This document shows positions 28,387 through 38,500 of a stretch of 64,000 nucleotides of DNA, piece after piece. A program made the position numbers and the translations under genes. Numbering within the stretch: position 1 is the stretch's first letter; every line of letters starts with the position of its first letter. The notes below the pieces were generated by a model. It saw only the letters and a program-made list of their open reading frames with translations. It did not search any database and was not told the origin of the DNA. This stretch comes from Cellulosimicrobium cellulans (lineage in GTDB: Bacteria > Actinomycetota > Actinomycetes > Actinomycetales > Cellulomonadaceae): contig NZ_BJNZ01000017.1 of assembly GCF_006539945.1 (NCBI RefSeq), positions 36,378-100,377 of the forward strand, read 5' to 3'.

Positions 28387-29126
28387 GGGGCGGGGCGCGG
28401 GCCGAAGACGGCGGTGCCGACGCGGACGATCGTCGCGCCCTCGGCGATCGCGAGCTCGAGGTCGCCGCTCATGCCCATGGACAGCTCGCGCACGTCCCCG
28501 GTGCCGGGAGCGCCCGAGCCCGCGACGGCGTCGCGCACCTCGCGCAGGCGCGCGAAGCCCGCGCGTACCACCGTCTCGTCCGGCGAGTTCGCGCCGATCG
28601 TCATGAAGCCCCGCAGGCGCAGACCCTCGAGCGTCGCGACGGCGGTCGCGAGAGCGGCGGCATCACCGGGCCGGACGCCCGACTTGGACTCCTCGCCTGA
28701 GACGTTCACCTGGAGGAGCACGTCGAGCACGTGGCCGTCACGGGCGGCGCGAGCAGACAGCGTCTCGGCGAGCGCGAGCGAGTCCACGCTCTCGACCCCC
28801 GTCGCCGTCGCGAGGACCTGGTTGACCTTGTTGCGCTGGAGGTGCCCGATCATGTGGACCTCGACACGCCCCGCCGCCACGAGGTCGGCGAGGTCGGGCG
28901 CCTTCGCGACGAGCTCCTGCACGCGGTTCTCGCCGATCAGGTCCGCGCCGGCCTCGACGACCGCGCGCACGGCGTCCGTGGGCTGCGTCTTGGTCGCGAC
29001 GAGCAGGCGCACGTCCGACGGCGCGCGCCCCGCCGCGCGCGCGGCGTCGTCCACCCGGGTCCGCACCCGGGCGAGGTTCTGCGCGATCTGCGCGGGCAGC
29101 ACGGACGACGGCTCGGGGAGGGGCAT
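28377..29126 (-). CDS. YggS-family PLP homeostasis protein
   Basis: The 249-residue alanine racemase-fold protein binds pyridoxal phosphate through K46 in LLVATKTQP and keeps free PLP in check. GENRVQELVAKAP, MIGHLQRNK and the phosphate-binding ELSMGMSGDLELAIAEGATIVRVGTAVFG are all typical. It lacks the second domain of true racemases. A TAGACT hexamer ends six bases before the ATG, so the message is probably leaderless. In many bacteria this gene sits near division genes; here it is between murQ and yccF. Confidence 0.9.
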   Translation of the reverse strand: MPLPEPSSVLPAQIAQNLARVRTRVDDAARAAGRAPSDVRLLVATKTQPTDAVRAVVEAGADLIGENRVQELVAKAPDLADLVAAGRVEVHMIGHLQRNKVNQVLATATGVESVDSLALAETLSARAARDGHVLDVLLQVNVSGEESKSGVRPGDAAALATAVATLEGLRLRGFMTIGANSPDETVVRAGFARLREVRDAVAGSGAPGTGDVRELSMGMSGDLELAIAEGATIVRVGTAVFGPRPAPPR

Positions 29127-29235
29127 GCGGTCAGTCTAGGTCGGGTGGGCCCTCCGGGATCCGGGTCGTCTCAGGGTGGTCCCGGATCGGCAGCGGCGGT
29201 CTGGTCGGCGAGAATGGTGGGGAAAGGACGGTGCC

Positions 29236-29634
29236 GTGAAGACACTGCTCAACATCATCTGGCTCGTGTTCGCCGGGCTGTGGCTCGCTCTGGGCTACGT
29301 CGTGGCGGGCGTCATCTGCTGCATCCTCATCGTCACGATCCCGTTCGGCATCGCGTCGTTCCGCATCGCGGGCTACGCGCTGTGGCCGTTCGGCCGCACG
29401 GTCGTCGACAAGCCGACCGCGGGCGCGTGGTCGACGATCGGGAACGTCATCTGGGTGGTCGTGGCCGGCATCTGGCTCGCGATCGGGCACGTGGTCACCG
29501 CGATCCCGCTGTTCGTGTCGATCATCGGCATCCCGCTCGGGATCGCGAACCTCAAGATGATCCCCGTCTCGCTCCTGCCGCTCGGCAAGGACATCGTCCC
29601 GACCGACGCCCCGTACACCGCCTACCAGCGCTGA
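29236..29634 (+). CDS. YccF domain membrane protein
   Basis: The 132-residue integral membrane protein holds two tandem YccF repeats, each with a hydrophobic helix pair and the motif IPFGIASFRIAGYALWPFGRTVV in the first and IPLGIANLKMIPVSLLPLGKDIV in the second. Its function is unknown; YccF proteins are small inner membrane proteins. GTG at 29236 follows GAAAGGAC. The gene is followed by a complex palindrome and the convergent ybaK. Confidence 0.85.
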   Translation: MKTLLNIIWLVFAGLWLALGYVVAGVICCILIVTIPFGIASFRIAGYALWPFGRTVVDKPTAGAWSTIGNVIWVVVAGIWLAIGHVVTAIPLFVSIIGIPLGIANLKMIPVSLLPLGKDIVPTDAPYTAYQR

Positions 29635-29640
29635 CGCACC

Positions 29641-29703
29641 GCCGAGGGAGAACGCGGGTCTCGCGAGGGAGAACGCTGGTACGGACCAGCGTTCTCCCTC
29701 GGC
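29641..29703. repeat. palindrome with two alternative 5' arms
   Basis: The 3' arm (29685-29703) can pair either with 29665-29680, a perfect 16-bp stem closing on ACGG, or with the outer arm 29641-29655, GCCGAGGGAGAACGC, 15 bp. Both 5' arms share GAGGGAGAACGC. It lies between the convergent yccF and ybaK genes. Confidence 0.7.
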
Positions 29704-29704
29704 C

Positions 29705-30214
29705 TCAGTTCTCTCTCGCGATCGGGGCCGCGGTGCCCGCTGTGAGGCGCAGGAGATCCCGCGGTGCGAGGCCGACGTCGAGGCCGCGGCGGCCGCCCGA
29801 GACGTAGACGGGGTCGAACGCGAGCGCCGAGTCGTCGAGGAACGTGCGGTGACGCTGCTTCTGGCCCAGGGGCGAGATCCCGCCGACGACGTAGCCCGTC
29901 GCGCGCTCGGCCGTAGCGGGCTCGGCCATGGTCGCCTTCTTGCCGCCCGCCGCCTTGGCGAGCGCCTTGAGGTCGAGCTGGCGGTCGACCGGCACGATCC
30001 CCACGACGAGCGCGCCGCCGTCGACCACGGCGAGCAGCGTCTTGAACACCCGCTCCGCGGGCACCCCGATCGCCGCCGCGGCCTCCAGGCCGTACGACAG
30101 GTCGCTCGACGGGTCGTGCTCGTACGGGTGCAGCGTGTGGGCGACGCCCTCGCGCTCGAGGAGCGCGACCGCGGGCGTGCCGGCGTGCGCGGACGACTTC
30201 GACTTCTTGGCCAC
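29705..30214 (-). CDS. ybaK: YbaK-type aminoacyl-tRNA deacylase
   Basis: The 169-residue protein is of the YbaK/EbsC family, which removes cysteine mischarged onto tRNA-Pro. Visible are the substrate-pocket lysine in VFKTLLAVV, the VPVDRQLDLKALAKAAGGKKATMA segment, and GYVVGGISPLGQK, the family's phosphate-binding GGxSP loop. It is a free-standing trans-editing protein. Start GTG at 30214; CAGAAT ends six bases before it, consistent with a leaderless transcript. Confidence 0.88.
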   Translation of the reverse strand: MAKKSKSSAHAGTPAVALLEREGVAHTLHPYEHDPSSDLSYGLEAAAAIGVPAERVFKTLLAVVDGGALVVGIVPVDRQLDLKALAKAAGGKKATMAEPATAERATGYVVGGISPLGQKQRHRTFLDDSALAFDPVYVSGGRRGLDVGLAPRDLLRLTAGTAAPIAREN

Positions 30215-30239
30215 GGGCCGATTCTGCCGCAGTGACCCG

Positions 30240-30965
30240 CTACACGTTGACGTCGAGCAGCGAGCCGATCGCGTAGGTCACGCCCATCGCGACCGCGCCG
30301 CCGAGGACGGTCCGGACCGTCGCGCGCCGGGTCGGAGCGTTCCCGAGGCGGGCCGACCCCCACCCCGTGAGCACGAGCGCGAGCACGACCGCGACGAACG
30401 TCAGCGGGATGCGCACGGCCTGCGGTGCGAGGAGGATCGCCGCGAGCGGCAGCAGGCCACCCACCGTGAACGACACGATGGAGGCGACCGCGGCCTCCCA
30501 CGGGCTCGTGAGCTCGTCGGGGTCGATGTGCAGCTCGGCGTCGGCGTGCGCGGCGAGCGGGTCGCGCTGGGTGAGCTGGACGGCGACCTGGCGCGCGAGG
30601 TCCGGCGTCAGACCCTTCGCCTCGTAGATCCCCGTGAGCTCCGCGAGCTCGGCGTCCGGCATCTCGGCGAGCTCGCGCCGCTCGGTCGCGAGCAGCGCCT
30701 TCTCGGTGTCGCGCTGGGTGCTCACGGAGACGTACTCGCCCGCCGCCATGGACAGCGCCCCCGCGAGCAGCGCCGCGCCGCCCGCGGTCGCGATGACGGG
30801 GATCGACGTGCTCGTCGCCGCGACGCCCACGACGACGCCCGCCGTCGACACGATGCCGTCGTTGGCCCCCAGCACGCCGGCGCGCAGCCGGTTGAGCCGT
30901 GATCCCGTGCTCTCCGGGTCGTGGGGTTCGCCGGAGTGCCGGCCGGTGCGCGGTGCGTCGCTCAT
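30240..30965 (-). CDS. VIT1/CCC1-family iron-manganese transporter
   Basis: The 241-residue protein has the family start LGANDGIVSTAGVVVGVAA in the first helix, an AGEYVSVSTQRD segment after the second, and a cytoplasmic helical domain with many acidic residues (ERRELAEMPDAELAELTGIYEAKG) that binds metal ions. Three further helices close it, giving five in all. It should export Fe2+/Mn2+ from the cytoplasm. TACGGT ends six bases before the ATG (leaderless). A longer upstream frame exists but lacks conserved sequence. Confidence 0.88.
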   Translation of the reverse strand: MSDAPRTGRHSGEPHDPESTGSRLNRLRAGVLGANDGIVSTAGVVVGVAATSTSIPVIATAGGAALLAGALSMAAGEYVSVSTQRDTEKALLATERRELAEMPDAELAELTGIYEAKGLTPDLARQVAVQLTQRDPLAAHADAELHIDPDELTSPWEAAVASIVSFTVGGLLPLAAILLAPQAVRIPLTFVAVVLALVLTGWGSARLGNAPTRRATVRTVLGGAVAMGVTYAIGSLLDVNV

Positions 30966-31070
30966 GGTTTCACCGTAGGGGCCCAGCGGCGCGGCGCGAC
31001 CGGGGGACGCGCGACCCGGCACGCCGAAAAGAGCGGGCTCGGGCCCAGGGCCGTGGTGTGTGATCGACGC

Positions 31071-31997
31071 ATGATCGAGACGAGCACTCCGGACGTCGAC
31101 GGGCTGGGCGCGGTCGTGGACGTGCTGCGCGCGTGGCAGGACGACGCGACGCCGCTCCAGCTGCACCCCGGAGACGTGGGCTGGTTCTGGCGGTTCGGTG
31201 CTCCGGCGACCGCCGCCGCGCTGCGGACGTGGTGCCGCGACGGGCGGGTCGTCGCCGTCGGGCTGCTCGACGGGCCGGACCTGCTCCGGCTCGCGATCGC
31301 ACCCGACCTGCTGCACGACGACGAGCTCGCGCACCGCCTCGCCGACGACGCCGCCCGGCCCGAGCGCGGCGTGCTGGGAGAGGGCGGGGCGTCGGTCGAG
31401 GCGCCGGTGGGAGCCCGTGTGGACGAGCACCTGGCCGCGGCGGGCTGGTGCGTCGACGAGCGGTGGGCTCTGCTGCGCCGCGACCTGGCCGCCCCGGTGG
31501 AGGAACCCGCGGTCCGGGTGCGTGAGGTCGGGCCGCCGGAGGCCGCCGCGTGGGCCGAGACGCTCCGCTCGTCGTTCGGCGGTACGCGGGCCGCCCCGGA
31601 GCGCTGGCACGCGCTCGCCTCCGGGCTCCCGTACGCCGACGCACGGTGCCTCGTCGTGCACGACGGCCCGCGTCTCGGCGGCCCGCTCGTCGGCGTTCCG
31701 TCCGACGACGAGGCGGCAGACGTCGCCCCGGGGCCCGCGGTGGCGGTGATCGGCGTGTGGTCGGCCGGCCCGGGCCGACCCGGGCTGATCGAGCCCATGG
31801 GGGTGCACGCCGACCACCGCGGCCGCGGTCTCGGCCGCGCGGTCACCCTGGCCGGGCTGGCGGCGCTCCGCGAGCTGGGCGCCTCGAGCGCGCTCGTCGC
31901 GACGCCGGCGTCCAACGCCGGGGGCGTCGCCACGTACGTCTCCGCGGGCTTCACCCACCTGCCGGAGCGGTTCGACCGGCGGCGTGACGGCTCCTGA
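31071..31997 (+). CDS. GNAT family N-acetyltransferase
   Basis: The 308-residue protein has a degenerate N-terminal half and a C-terminal GNAT domain in which GVHADHRGRGLGRAVTLAG is the acetyl-CoA loop and ATPASNAGGVATYVSAGF the last strand-helix. This two-domain layout is common in actinobacterial acetyltransferases of unknown substrate. It is divergent from the metal transporter; a weak TGTGAT ends six bases before the ATG. Substrate cannot be inferred. Confidence 0.75.
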   Translation: MIETSTPDVDGLGAVVDVLRAWQDDATPLQLHPGDVGWFWRFGAPATAAALRTWCRDGRVVAVGLLDGPDLLRLAIAPDLLHDDELAHRLADDAARPERGVLGEGGASVEAPVGARVDEHLAAAGWCVDERWALLRRDLAAPVEEPAVRVREVGPPEAAAWAETLRSSFGGTRAAPERWHALASGLPYADARCLVVHDGPRLGGPLVGVPSDDEAADVAPGPAVAVIGVWSAGPGRPGLIEPMGVHADHRGRGLGRAVTLAGLAALRELGASSALVATPASNAGGVATYVSAGFTHLPERFDRRRDGS

Positions 31998-32066
31998 CCA
32001 CGCCGCTCGCGACGCCGGGAGAGAGACCGTCGACGCAGGTCACGCCCTTCCCATACGCTGCTCGGC

Positions 32067-32492
32067 GTGACGCAGGGGAACTTCACGGACGACCGGCCGA
32101 CCACACGCGCGGAGCGCTACGAGCACGGGAGGGGAGTGTTCGGCGCGGTCAACGCGACGGCGGGCGCCGTCCTCGCGGAGGCGCTCGCCGACGTGTCGCC
32201 CGAGCTCGAGCACCAGATCTCGGCGTGGGCCTACGGGGAGATCTACGCGCGCCCGCACCTGGAGCCGCGCGACCGGCAGCTCGTCACGCTCGGGATGCTC
32301 AGCGCCCTCGGCGGGTGCGAGCCCCAGCTCGAGATCCACGTCCGCACCGCGCTCGACGTCGGCCTCGCACCGGCAGAGATCGTCGAGGCGCTCCTCCAGT
32401 CGGCCGTCTACTGCGGGTTCCCGCGGGCGCTCAACGCGACGGCCGTGGCGAAGCAGGTCTTCGCGGAGCGCGGGCTGCTGCCGGTCGACTGA
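32067..32492 (+). CDS. carboxymuconolactone decarboxylase family protein
   Basis: The 141-residue all-helical protein resembles gamma-carboxymuconolactone decarboxylases, with WAYGEIYARPHLEPRDRQLVTLGMLSALGG and HVRTALDVGLAPAEIVEALLQSAVYCGFPRALNA. It lacks the CxxC of AhpD-type peroxidases, so antioxidant activity is unlikely. No aromatic degradation genes are near. GTG 32067 is preceded by TACGCT ending seven bases upstream. Confidence 0.82.
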   Translation: MTQGNFTDDRPTTRAERYEHGRGVFGAVNATAGAVLAEALADVSPELEHQISAWAYGEIYARPHLEPRDRQLVTLGMLSALGGCEPQLEIHVRTALDVGLAPAEIVEALLQSAVYCGFPRALNATAVAKQVFAERGLLPVD

Positions 32493-32495
32493 GCG

Positions 32496-32520
32496 GTCGG
32501 GGCGCGATGGCGCCCCCGAC
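32496..32520. terminator. terminator between convergent genes
   Basis: GTCGGGGCGC (32496-32505) pairs with 32510-32520 with a single bulged C around the loop GATG. Confidence 0.5.
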
Positions 32521-32574
32521 CCGCGGCGCCCGACCGCGGCGCCGGGTTGGTGACACGCTCGCCGCGGTGGCGGC

Positions 32575-35313
32575 CTACAGCGGCCCGACGGCCAGCACGG
32601 TCACGACCGGCTCGCCCGCCTCGTCGCTCGCCGCGAGGTCGACGCTCGCCGTGATCGCCCAGTCGTGGTCTCCGGCCGGGTCGTCGAGCACCTGGCGCAC
32701 GAGCCACGTGCCCGCGGGGACGACCCCGCCCGGGGCGTGCTCCGCCGTCGGGCCCTCGTGGCCGGCCGGCAGCTCCGCGCCCGCCTCCACGACCCGGAAG
32801 AGGGCCGCCGCACGAGCACCGGGGCCGATGCCGATCGCGTCGTCCCCCTGGTCCTCGAAGAGCGGGTCGAGCGCGTCGCCCCACGCGTCCGCGTCCCAGC
32901 CCGCGCCGCCGTCGAGCGCGCCGAGCGTGCGGTAGTCCTCGCGGGAGGCGAGCTCGACGCGGCGGAACAGCGCGTTGCGCACGAGGCGCCGGAAGGAGCG
33001 CGGGTTGCCCGTGACCGGCCGGGTCGGCGCCTCGGCCCCCGCGCCCGAGAGCGGGCCGTCGCCGACCTCGGTGTCCGCGTCGTCGTCGACCGGGTGCGCG
33101 AGGCGCTCCCACTCGTCGAGGAGCGACGAGTCGACGCCTCGCACGAGCTCGCCGAGCCACTCGACGATCTCCTGCACCTCCTCGGTGCGGTGCTCCTCGG
33201 GGACGACCTGGCGCAGCGCGCGGTAGGCGTCCGCGAGGTAGCGCAGCACGACGCCCTCGGTGCGCTCGAGGCCGTAGACGGACACGAACTCCGCGAACGT
33301 CATCGCGCGCTCGACCATGTCGCGGACCACCGACTTGGGGGAGAGCTCGGCGTCCGCGACCCACGGGTTGGACCGCTTGTACATCGCGAACGCGGGCGCC
33401 AGCAGCTCCTCGAGCGGCTTGGGCCACGTGATCTCCTCGAGCAGCGCCATGCGCTCCTCGTACTCGTACCCCTCGGCCTTCATCGCGGCGACGGCCTCGC
33501 CCTTGGCCGCGTTCTGCTGCGCGTAGAGCACCTGGCGCGGGTCGTCGAGGGTCGCCTCGATGACGGAGACGACGTCGAGCGCGTGGGTCGCGCCCTCGAC
33601 GTCGAGCAGGTCCAGGGCCGCGAGCGCGAACGGCGACAGCGGCTGGTTGAGCGCGAACTCGCGCGGCAGGTCGCCGACGAGCCGCACGCTCGGGCGGTAG
33701 CCCTCCGGACGCGACGGGTCTGCGACGCGCACGCGCTCGACGATCCCCGCGACGCGCAGCGAGCGGTAGATGCGCAGCGTCTGGCGCACGTGCTCGCGGC
33801 GCTGGGTGTCCGTGTCGTGGTTCGCGAGGAGAAGGTGCCGCATGGCCTCGACCGGGTCGCGTCGCGGGTCCGTCGCGTCGACCTGGCCGCGACCGTGCTG
33901 CGCCGTGCGTGCGAGGACGTTGAGCACCATGGCGTGCGTCACGGTGAAGTGGCTGGTCAGCGGCTCGGGCTCGGCGTCGCGCAGGCGCTCGAACGTCGCG
34001 TCGGTCCAGTTCACCGACCCCTGCGGCGCCTTCTTGCGGACGATCTTCTTGAGCTTCTTCGGGTCGTCGCCCGCCTTGGCGAGCATCTTGCGGTTCTCGA
34101 TGACGTGGTCGGGCGCCATGACGAGCACCTCCCCCACGGTGTCGTACCCGGCGCGGCCCGCGCGCCCCGCGATCTGGTGGAACTCGCGTGCGGTGAGGTG
34201 GCGCATGCGCTCGCCGTCGAACTTCACGAGGCTCGTGAGCAGCACGGTGCGGATGGGCACGTTGATGCCGACGCCGAGCGTGTCCGTGCCGCACACGACC
34301 TTGAGCAGACCGGCCTGCGTCAGCCGCTCGACCACGCGGCGGTACTTGGGCAGCATGCCCGCGTGGTGCACGCCGACGCCGTGCCGCAGGAACTTGCTGA
34401 GCGTCTTGCCGAACCCGGTGCCGAAGCGGAAGTCGCCGAGCTCGGCGGCGATCGCCTCCTTCTCCGACTTCGTCGCGACGTTCATGGACAGCAGCGACTG
34501 CGCGCGCTCGACCGCGTCCTTCTGCGTGAAGTGCACGACGTACACGGGCGCGCGGCGCGTGCTGACCAGTTCCTCGATGACCTCGGTCAGCGGCTCGACG
34601 ACGTAGCTGAAGTGCAGCGGGACCGGCCGCTGGGCCGTGGTCACCTCCGCGACCGGCCGACCGGTGCGCTCCTCGAGCTCCTCGACGAACCGGGTCGTGT
34701 CGCCGAGCGTCGCGGACATGAGCAGGAACTGGGTTCTCGGCAGCTCGAGCAGCGGCACCTGCCACGCCCAGCCGCGCTGCGGGTCGGCGTAGAAGTGGAA
34801 CTCGTCCATGACGACCTGGGAGATCGCGTCGTCGTCGTCAGGTCCGGTCGCGCCGTCGCCGCCGCCTCGGCGCAGCGCGATGTTGGCGAGGATCTCCGCC
34901 GTGCAGCAGATGATCGGGGCGTCGGGGTTCACGGCGGAGTCGCCCGTGGTCATGCCGACGTTCTTGGAGCCGAACGCGGCGACGAGCGCGAAGAACTTCT
35001 CGCTGACGAGCGCCTTGAGCGGCGCGGTGTAGTACGTGCGGCCGCCACGGCCCGAGCGGTGCGCGGCGAGCGCGGCGAACTGCGCGCCCATCGCGACGAG
35101 CGACTTCCCCGAGCCGGTGGGCGTCGAGAGGATGACGTGCGAGCCGGTGACCAGCTCGATGAGCGCCTCGCTCTGGTGCGGGTAGAGCTCGAGGCCCTGC
35201 TCCGTCGCCCACGTCGTGAACCCCTCGTAGAGCGCGTCCGGGTCGGGGGCCTTGCCCGTCGGTGCGGGCACGTGCGCGAGGAGAGCCGGGGTGCGGCCGG
35301 TCGTGGTGGTCAC
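32575..35313 (-). CDS. Ski2-like DEAD/DEAH-box helicase with DUF3516
   Basis: The 912-residue protein is a superfamily 2 helicase. Motif I is STPTGSGKSLVA, motif Ia TAPLKALVSEKFF, motif II MDEFHFY (DEFH instead of DEAH), motif III LLMSATL; motifs IV-VI include VVHFTQKDAVERA, VVCGTDTLGVGINVPIRTVLL and QIAGRAGRAGYD. The second half is the actinobacterial DUF3516 region, probably an accessory winged helix and RNA-binding unit. It likely remodels or unwinds RNA in decay or ribosome work. GTG at 35313 has CAGACT six bases upstream. Confidence 0.85.
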   Translation of the reverse strand: MTTTTGRTPALLAHVPAPTGKAPDPDALYEGFTTWATEQGLELYPHQSEALIELVTGSHVILSTPTGSGKSLVAMGAQFAALAAHRSGRGGRTYYTAPLKALVSEKFFALVAAFGSKNVGMTTGDSAVNPDAPIICCTAEILANIALRRGGGDGATGPDDDDAISQVVMDEFHFYADPQRGWAWQVPLLELPRTQFLLMSATLGDTTRFVEELEERTGRPVAEVTTAQRPVPLHFSYVVEPLTEVIEELVSTRRAPVYVVHFTQKDAVERAQSLLSMNVATKSEKEAIAAELGDFRFGTGFGKTLSKFLRHGVGVHHAGMLPKYRRVVERLTQAGLLKVVCGTDTLGVGINVPIRTVLLTSLVKFDGERMRHLTAREFHQIAGRAGRAGYDTVGEVLVMAPDHVIENRKMLAKAGDDPKKLKKIVRKKAPQGSVNWTDATFERLRDAEPEPLTSHFTVTHAMVLNVLARTAQHGRGQVDATDPRRDPVEAMRHLLLANHDTDTQRREHVRQTLRIYRSLRVAGIVERVRVADPSRPEGYRPSVRLVGDLPREFALNQPLSPFALAALDLLDVEGATHALDVVSVIEATLDDPRQVLYAQQNAAKGEAVAAMKAEGYEYEERMALLEEITWPKPLEELLAPAFAMYKRSNPWVADAELSPKSVVRDMVERAMTFAEFVSVYGLERTEGVVLRYLADAYRALRQVVPEEHRTEEVQEIVEWLGELVRGVDSSLLDEWERLAHPVDDDADTEVGDGPLSGAGAEAPTRPVTGNPRSFRRLVRNALFRRVELASREDYRTLGALDGGAGWDADAWGDALDPLFEDQGDDAIGIGPGARAAALFRVVEAGAELPAGHEGPTAEHAPGGVVPAGTWLVRQVLDDPAGDHDWAITASVDLAASDEAGEPVVTVLAVGPL

Positions 35314-35431
35314 GGCACGAGTCTGTCAGGTGCGGGGGACTGCGGCCGTCGGCCCGGCACGTCAGCGTGGGTCCGGGGTCGCCGCTCACCAGGCGCCCCG
35401 GGTTCGTCAGTCCGGGAGATCGGCGCGAGGG

Positions 35432-35461
35432 GTTGATAGCGCTGTCAACGTGTGCGAGGGT
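35432..35461 (+). promoter_or_regulatory. GH92 operon promoter with LacI-type operator 1
   Basis: GTTGATAGC-GCTGTCAAC (35432-35449) is an 18-bp palindrome with one mismatched pair, centred on the GC step typical of LacI-family sites. Its TTGATA (35434-35439) can act as the -35 hexamer, with GAGGGT at 35456-35461 as -10 after 16 bases, so a bound repressor would block polymerase. The rest of 35314-35551 shows nothing else. Confidence 0.6.
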
Positions 35462-35551
35462 ATGCCGCGGGACCGCCGTCGAGGCCGGTCCCGCCTCCGA
35501 GTCATCGACGACCACCGACCCACGCCGCCGTGGGACCAAGGGGAGCACCAC

Positions 35552-38500
35552 ATGCGGACAGACAGCGCTGTCAACGCTGCTCGCGATCCATTCCTTGCTC
35601 GTACCGGAGCGGCACGCTCGCGCCCGTGGCGTCCCGGCGGACGCCGACGTCGGGCGGGAGCCTTCGTCGCCCTGGCCACCGCGGCGAGCCTCGCGCTCCC
35701 GCTGACCGCGTACGCGGCGCCCGGGCTCGCGGCGTCGCCCACGGCCACCTCCGGGACGGAGGCAGCGACGGGGTCCGATGCCGCCGCGGCCGCCGTCGAC
35801 GGCCCGCTGGTCGACTACGTCAACCCGTTCATCGGGACCAAGGACGACGGCAACACCTACCCGGGCGCCGCCGTCCCGTTCGGCATGGTGCAGCTCTCGC
35901 CGGACAACGGGCACAACGTCGGGTACGACTACGACCGCACGTCGGTCCGCGGGTTCTCGCTCGTGCACCTGTCGGGAGTCGGCTGCGGGCTCGGCGGCCC
36001 GCTCCCGACCCTGCCGACGACGGGCGCGATCACCTCGACCGACTACGGCCAGTACGCGCTCGGCTTCTCGCACGGCGACGAGGAGGCCTCGCCCGGCTAC
36101 TACCGCGTGGGTCTCCAGGCGCCGGCGGGCAAGATCGAGGCCGAGCTCACCGCGACCGCGCGCACGGGCGTCCAGCGCTACACCTTCCCCGCGACGGCGC
36201 AGGCCAACGTCCTGCTCAACGCGGGCCAGGCGCTCAACCGGGTCACGGAGTCCGACGTGCGCGTCGTCGACGACCGCACGGTCGAGACCCGCATCACCGT
36301 GCGCGGCTTCTGCCAGGACACCGAGCCGCAGACGATCTGGACCCGCACGACCTTCGACCGGCCCTTCGTCGCGCACGGCACGTGGGACGGCGCGACCGTC
36401 ACCGCGGGCTCGGACGCCGCGTCCGGTGGCGAGGGCCGTCGCGGCGCGTACGTCACGTTCGACACGACCGGCGGCGACCTCGACGTCGAGGCCGTCACCG
36501 CGATGAGCTACGTGGGCGCCGACGGCGCCGCGGCGAACCTCGCCGCGGAGGCCGGCACGTTCGACGCCGTGCACGACGCCGCGCGTTCGGCCTGGGAGGA
36601 GCGCCTCGGCCTCGTCCAGGTCGCGCAGGGCGACCAGGACGACCTGCGGACGTTCTACTCGTCGCTCTACCGCAGCTTCCTCGCTCCGAACGTCGGCTCC
36701 GACGTCGACGGGCGCTACCGCGGCTGGGACCAGGAGGTCCACGCCGCCGAACCGGACTTCACTTACTACCAGAACTACTCGCTCTGGGACACGTACCGCA
36801 CCCAGCAGCAGCTCCTGTACCTGCTCGCGCCCGAGGAGTCGGCCGACATGGCGCTCTCGCTCGTGCGCCAGGGCCAGCAGGGCGGCTGGCTCCCGCGCTG
36901 GGGCTACGGCACGGTCGAGACGAACATCATGACGGGAGATCCGGCGACGCCGTTCCTCGTCAGCGCGTGGCGGCAGGGCCTTCTCGCGGGCCACGAGGAG
37001 GAGGCGTACGCGGTCCTCAAGGAGAACGCCGACGGCGTCCCGCCCGCGGACTCGCCCTTCAACGGGCGCGCGGCGAACGTCGAGTACCTGCGCGACGGGT
37101 TCGTCCCGCACGAGCCCGCGCGCTCGGGCAAGCCCGGCGACTACGACCTCCAGCACGGCGCCTCCGCGACGATGGAGTACGCGCTCGCCGACGCGATGCT
37201 CTCGACGATGGCCCGCGGCCTCGGCCACGACGAGGACGCCGACCGGTACGCGGCGCGCGGCCAGAGCTACCGCAACGTGTTCGACCCGCGCACGGACAAC
37301 TTCCGGGCGCGCAACGCCGACGGCTTCTTCGTGGGCGACGCCGACCCCGCGCACTCGGACGGGTTCCACGAGGGCACCGCGGTGCAGTACCAGTGGCTCG
37401 TGCCGCAGGACGTGCCCGGCCTGTTCGACCTCATGGGCGGCACCGACGCCGCCGTCGAGCGCCTCGACGCGTTCTTCGCCTACGACGAGCTCGTCGCCGA
37501 CCCCGCGCGCGTCGCGAGCGAGGTCTGGGTCAACGGGACGTACGACTACTACGGCTGGGAGACCTACAACCCGAACAACGAGCCGAACCTCCACGCGCCG
37601 TACGTCTACCTGTGGACGGGCGAGCCGTGGAAGACGACGGACGTCGTGCGCGCCGCGTCGACGCTCTTCACCGACGGCCCCGACGGCGTCACGGGCAACG
37701 ACGACCTCGGCACGATGTCCGCGTGGCACGTGCTCTCGTCGATCGGCGTGTACCCGATCGTGCCGGGCACCGACCTGTGGGGCCTGACGACCCCGCTGTT
37801 CGACGACGTCACGATCACGCTCGACCCCGAGGTCTTCGGGCGCGACACGCTGCATCTCACGGCGGACGGCGTCGCGCCGGACGCGCACTACACGCAGTCC
37901 GTGTCGCTCGGCGGCGAGCCGCTCGACCGCGCGTGGGTCACGGGCGAAGAGCTCACCGCCGCGGGCACGCTCGACGTCGCGGTCGGCTCCGAGCCGTCCG
38001 CCTGGGCGACCGACCCCGCGGCCTCGCCGGGCGCCGTCGTGCCGGCGGACGGCACGGTCGAGCGCCTGTTCGTCGGGGCGACGCCGCGACAGCCGGTCCT
38101 CACGCCGGGCGGGCAGACCGACGTCGCCGTCCAGGTCGTCGCGCAGGGCGCGGGGACGTCCAGCGGGACGCTCGAGGTGACGTCCGACGGCGCGGTCACC
38201 GCGACGACCGACCTCGCCGACTGGACTGCGGAGTCCGACGGCCTGCCGGCCACGGTCGAGGGCACGGTCACGCTCGCCGCACCCGCGGACGCCGAGCCGG
38301 GGCTCCACACCGTGCGGCTCGTCGTGCGCGACGCCGCGGGCACCGAGGCGGTGCGCGAGGTGCAGGTCGTGGTGTCCGGCGAGTCGTGGATCGCGGGCGC
38401 GTTCGACAACGTCGGCATCGGCGACGCCGGGGCAGCGAACGCGAACCTCGACGGCTCGGGCGCCTACCTCCTGCGCGACCTGCTCGCGGACCTCGGCGCC

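Noticed and set aside
32067..32492. AhpD-type alkylhydroperoxidase
   Set aside because: The required C-x-x-C motif is absent; only isolated cysteines occur.
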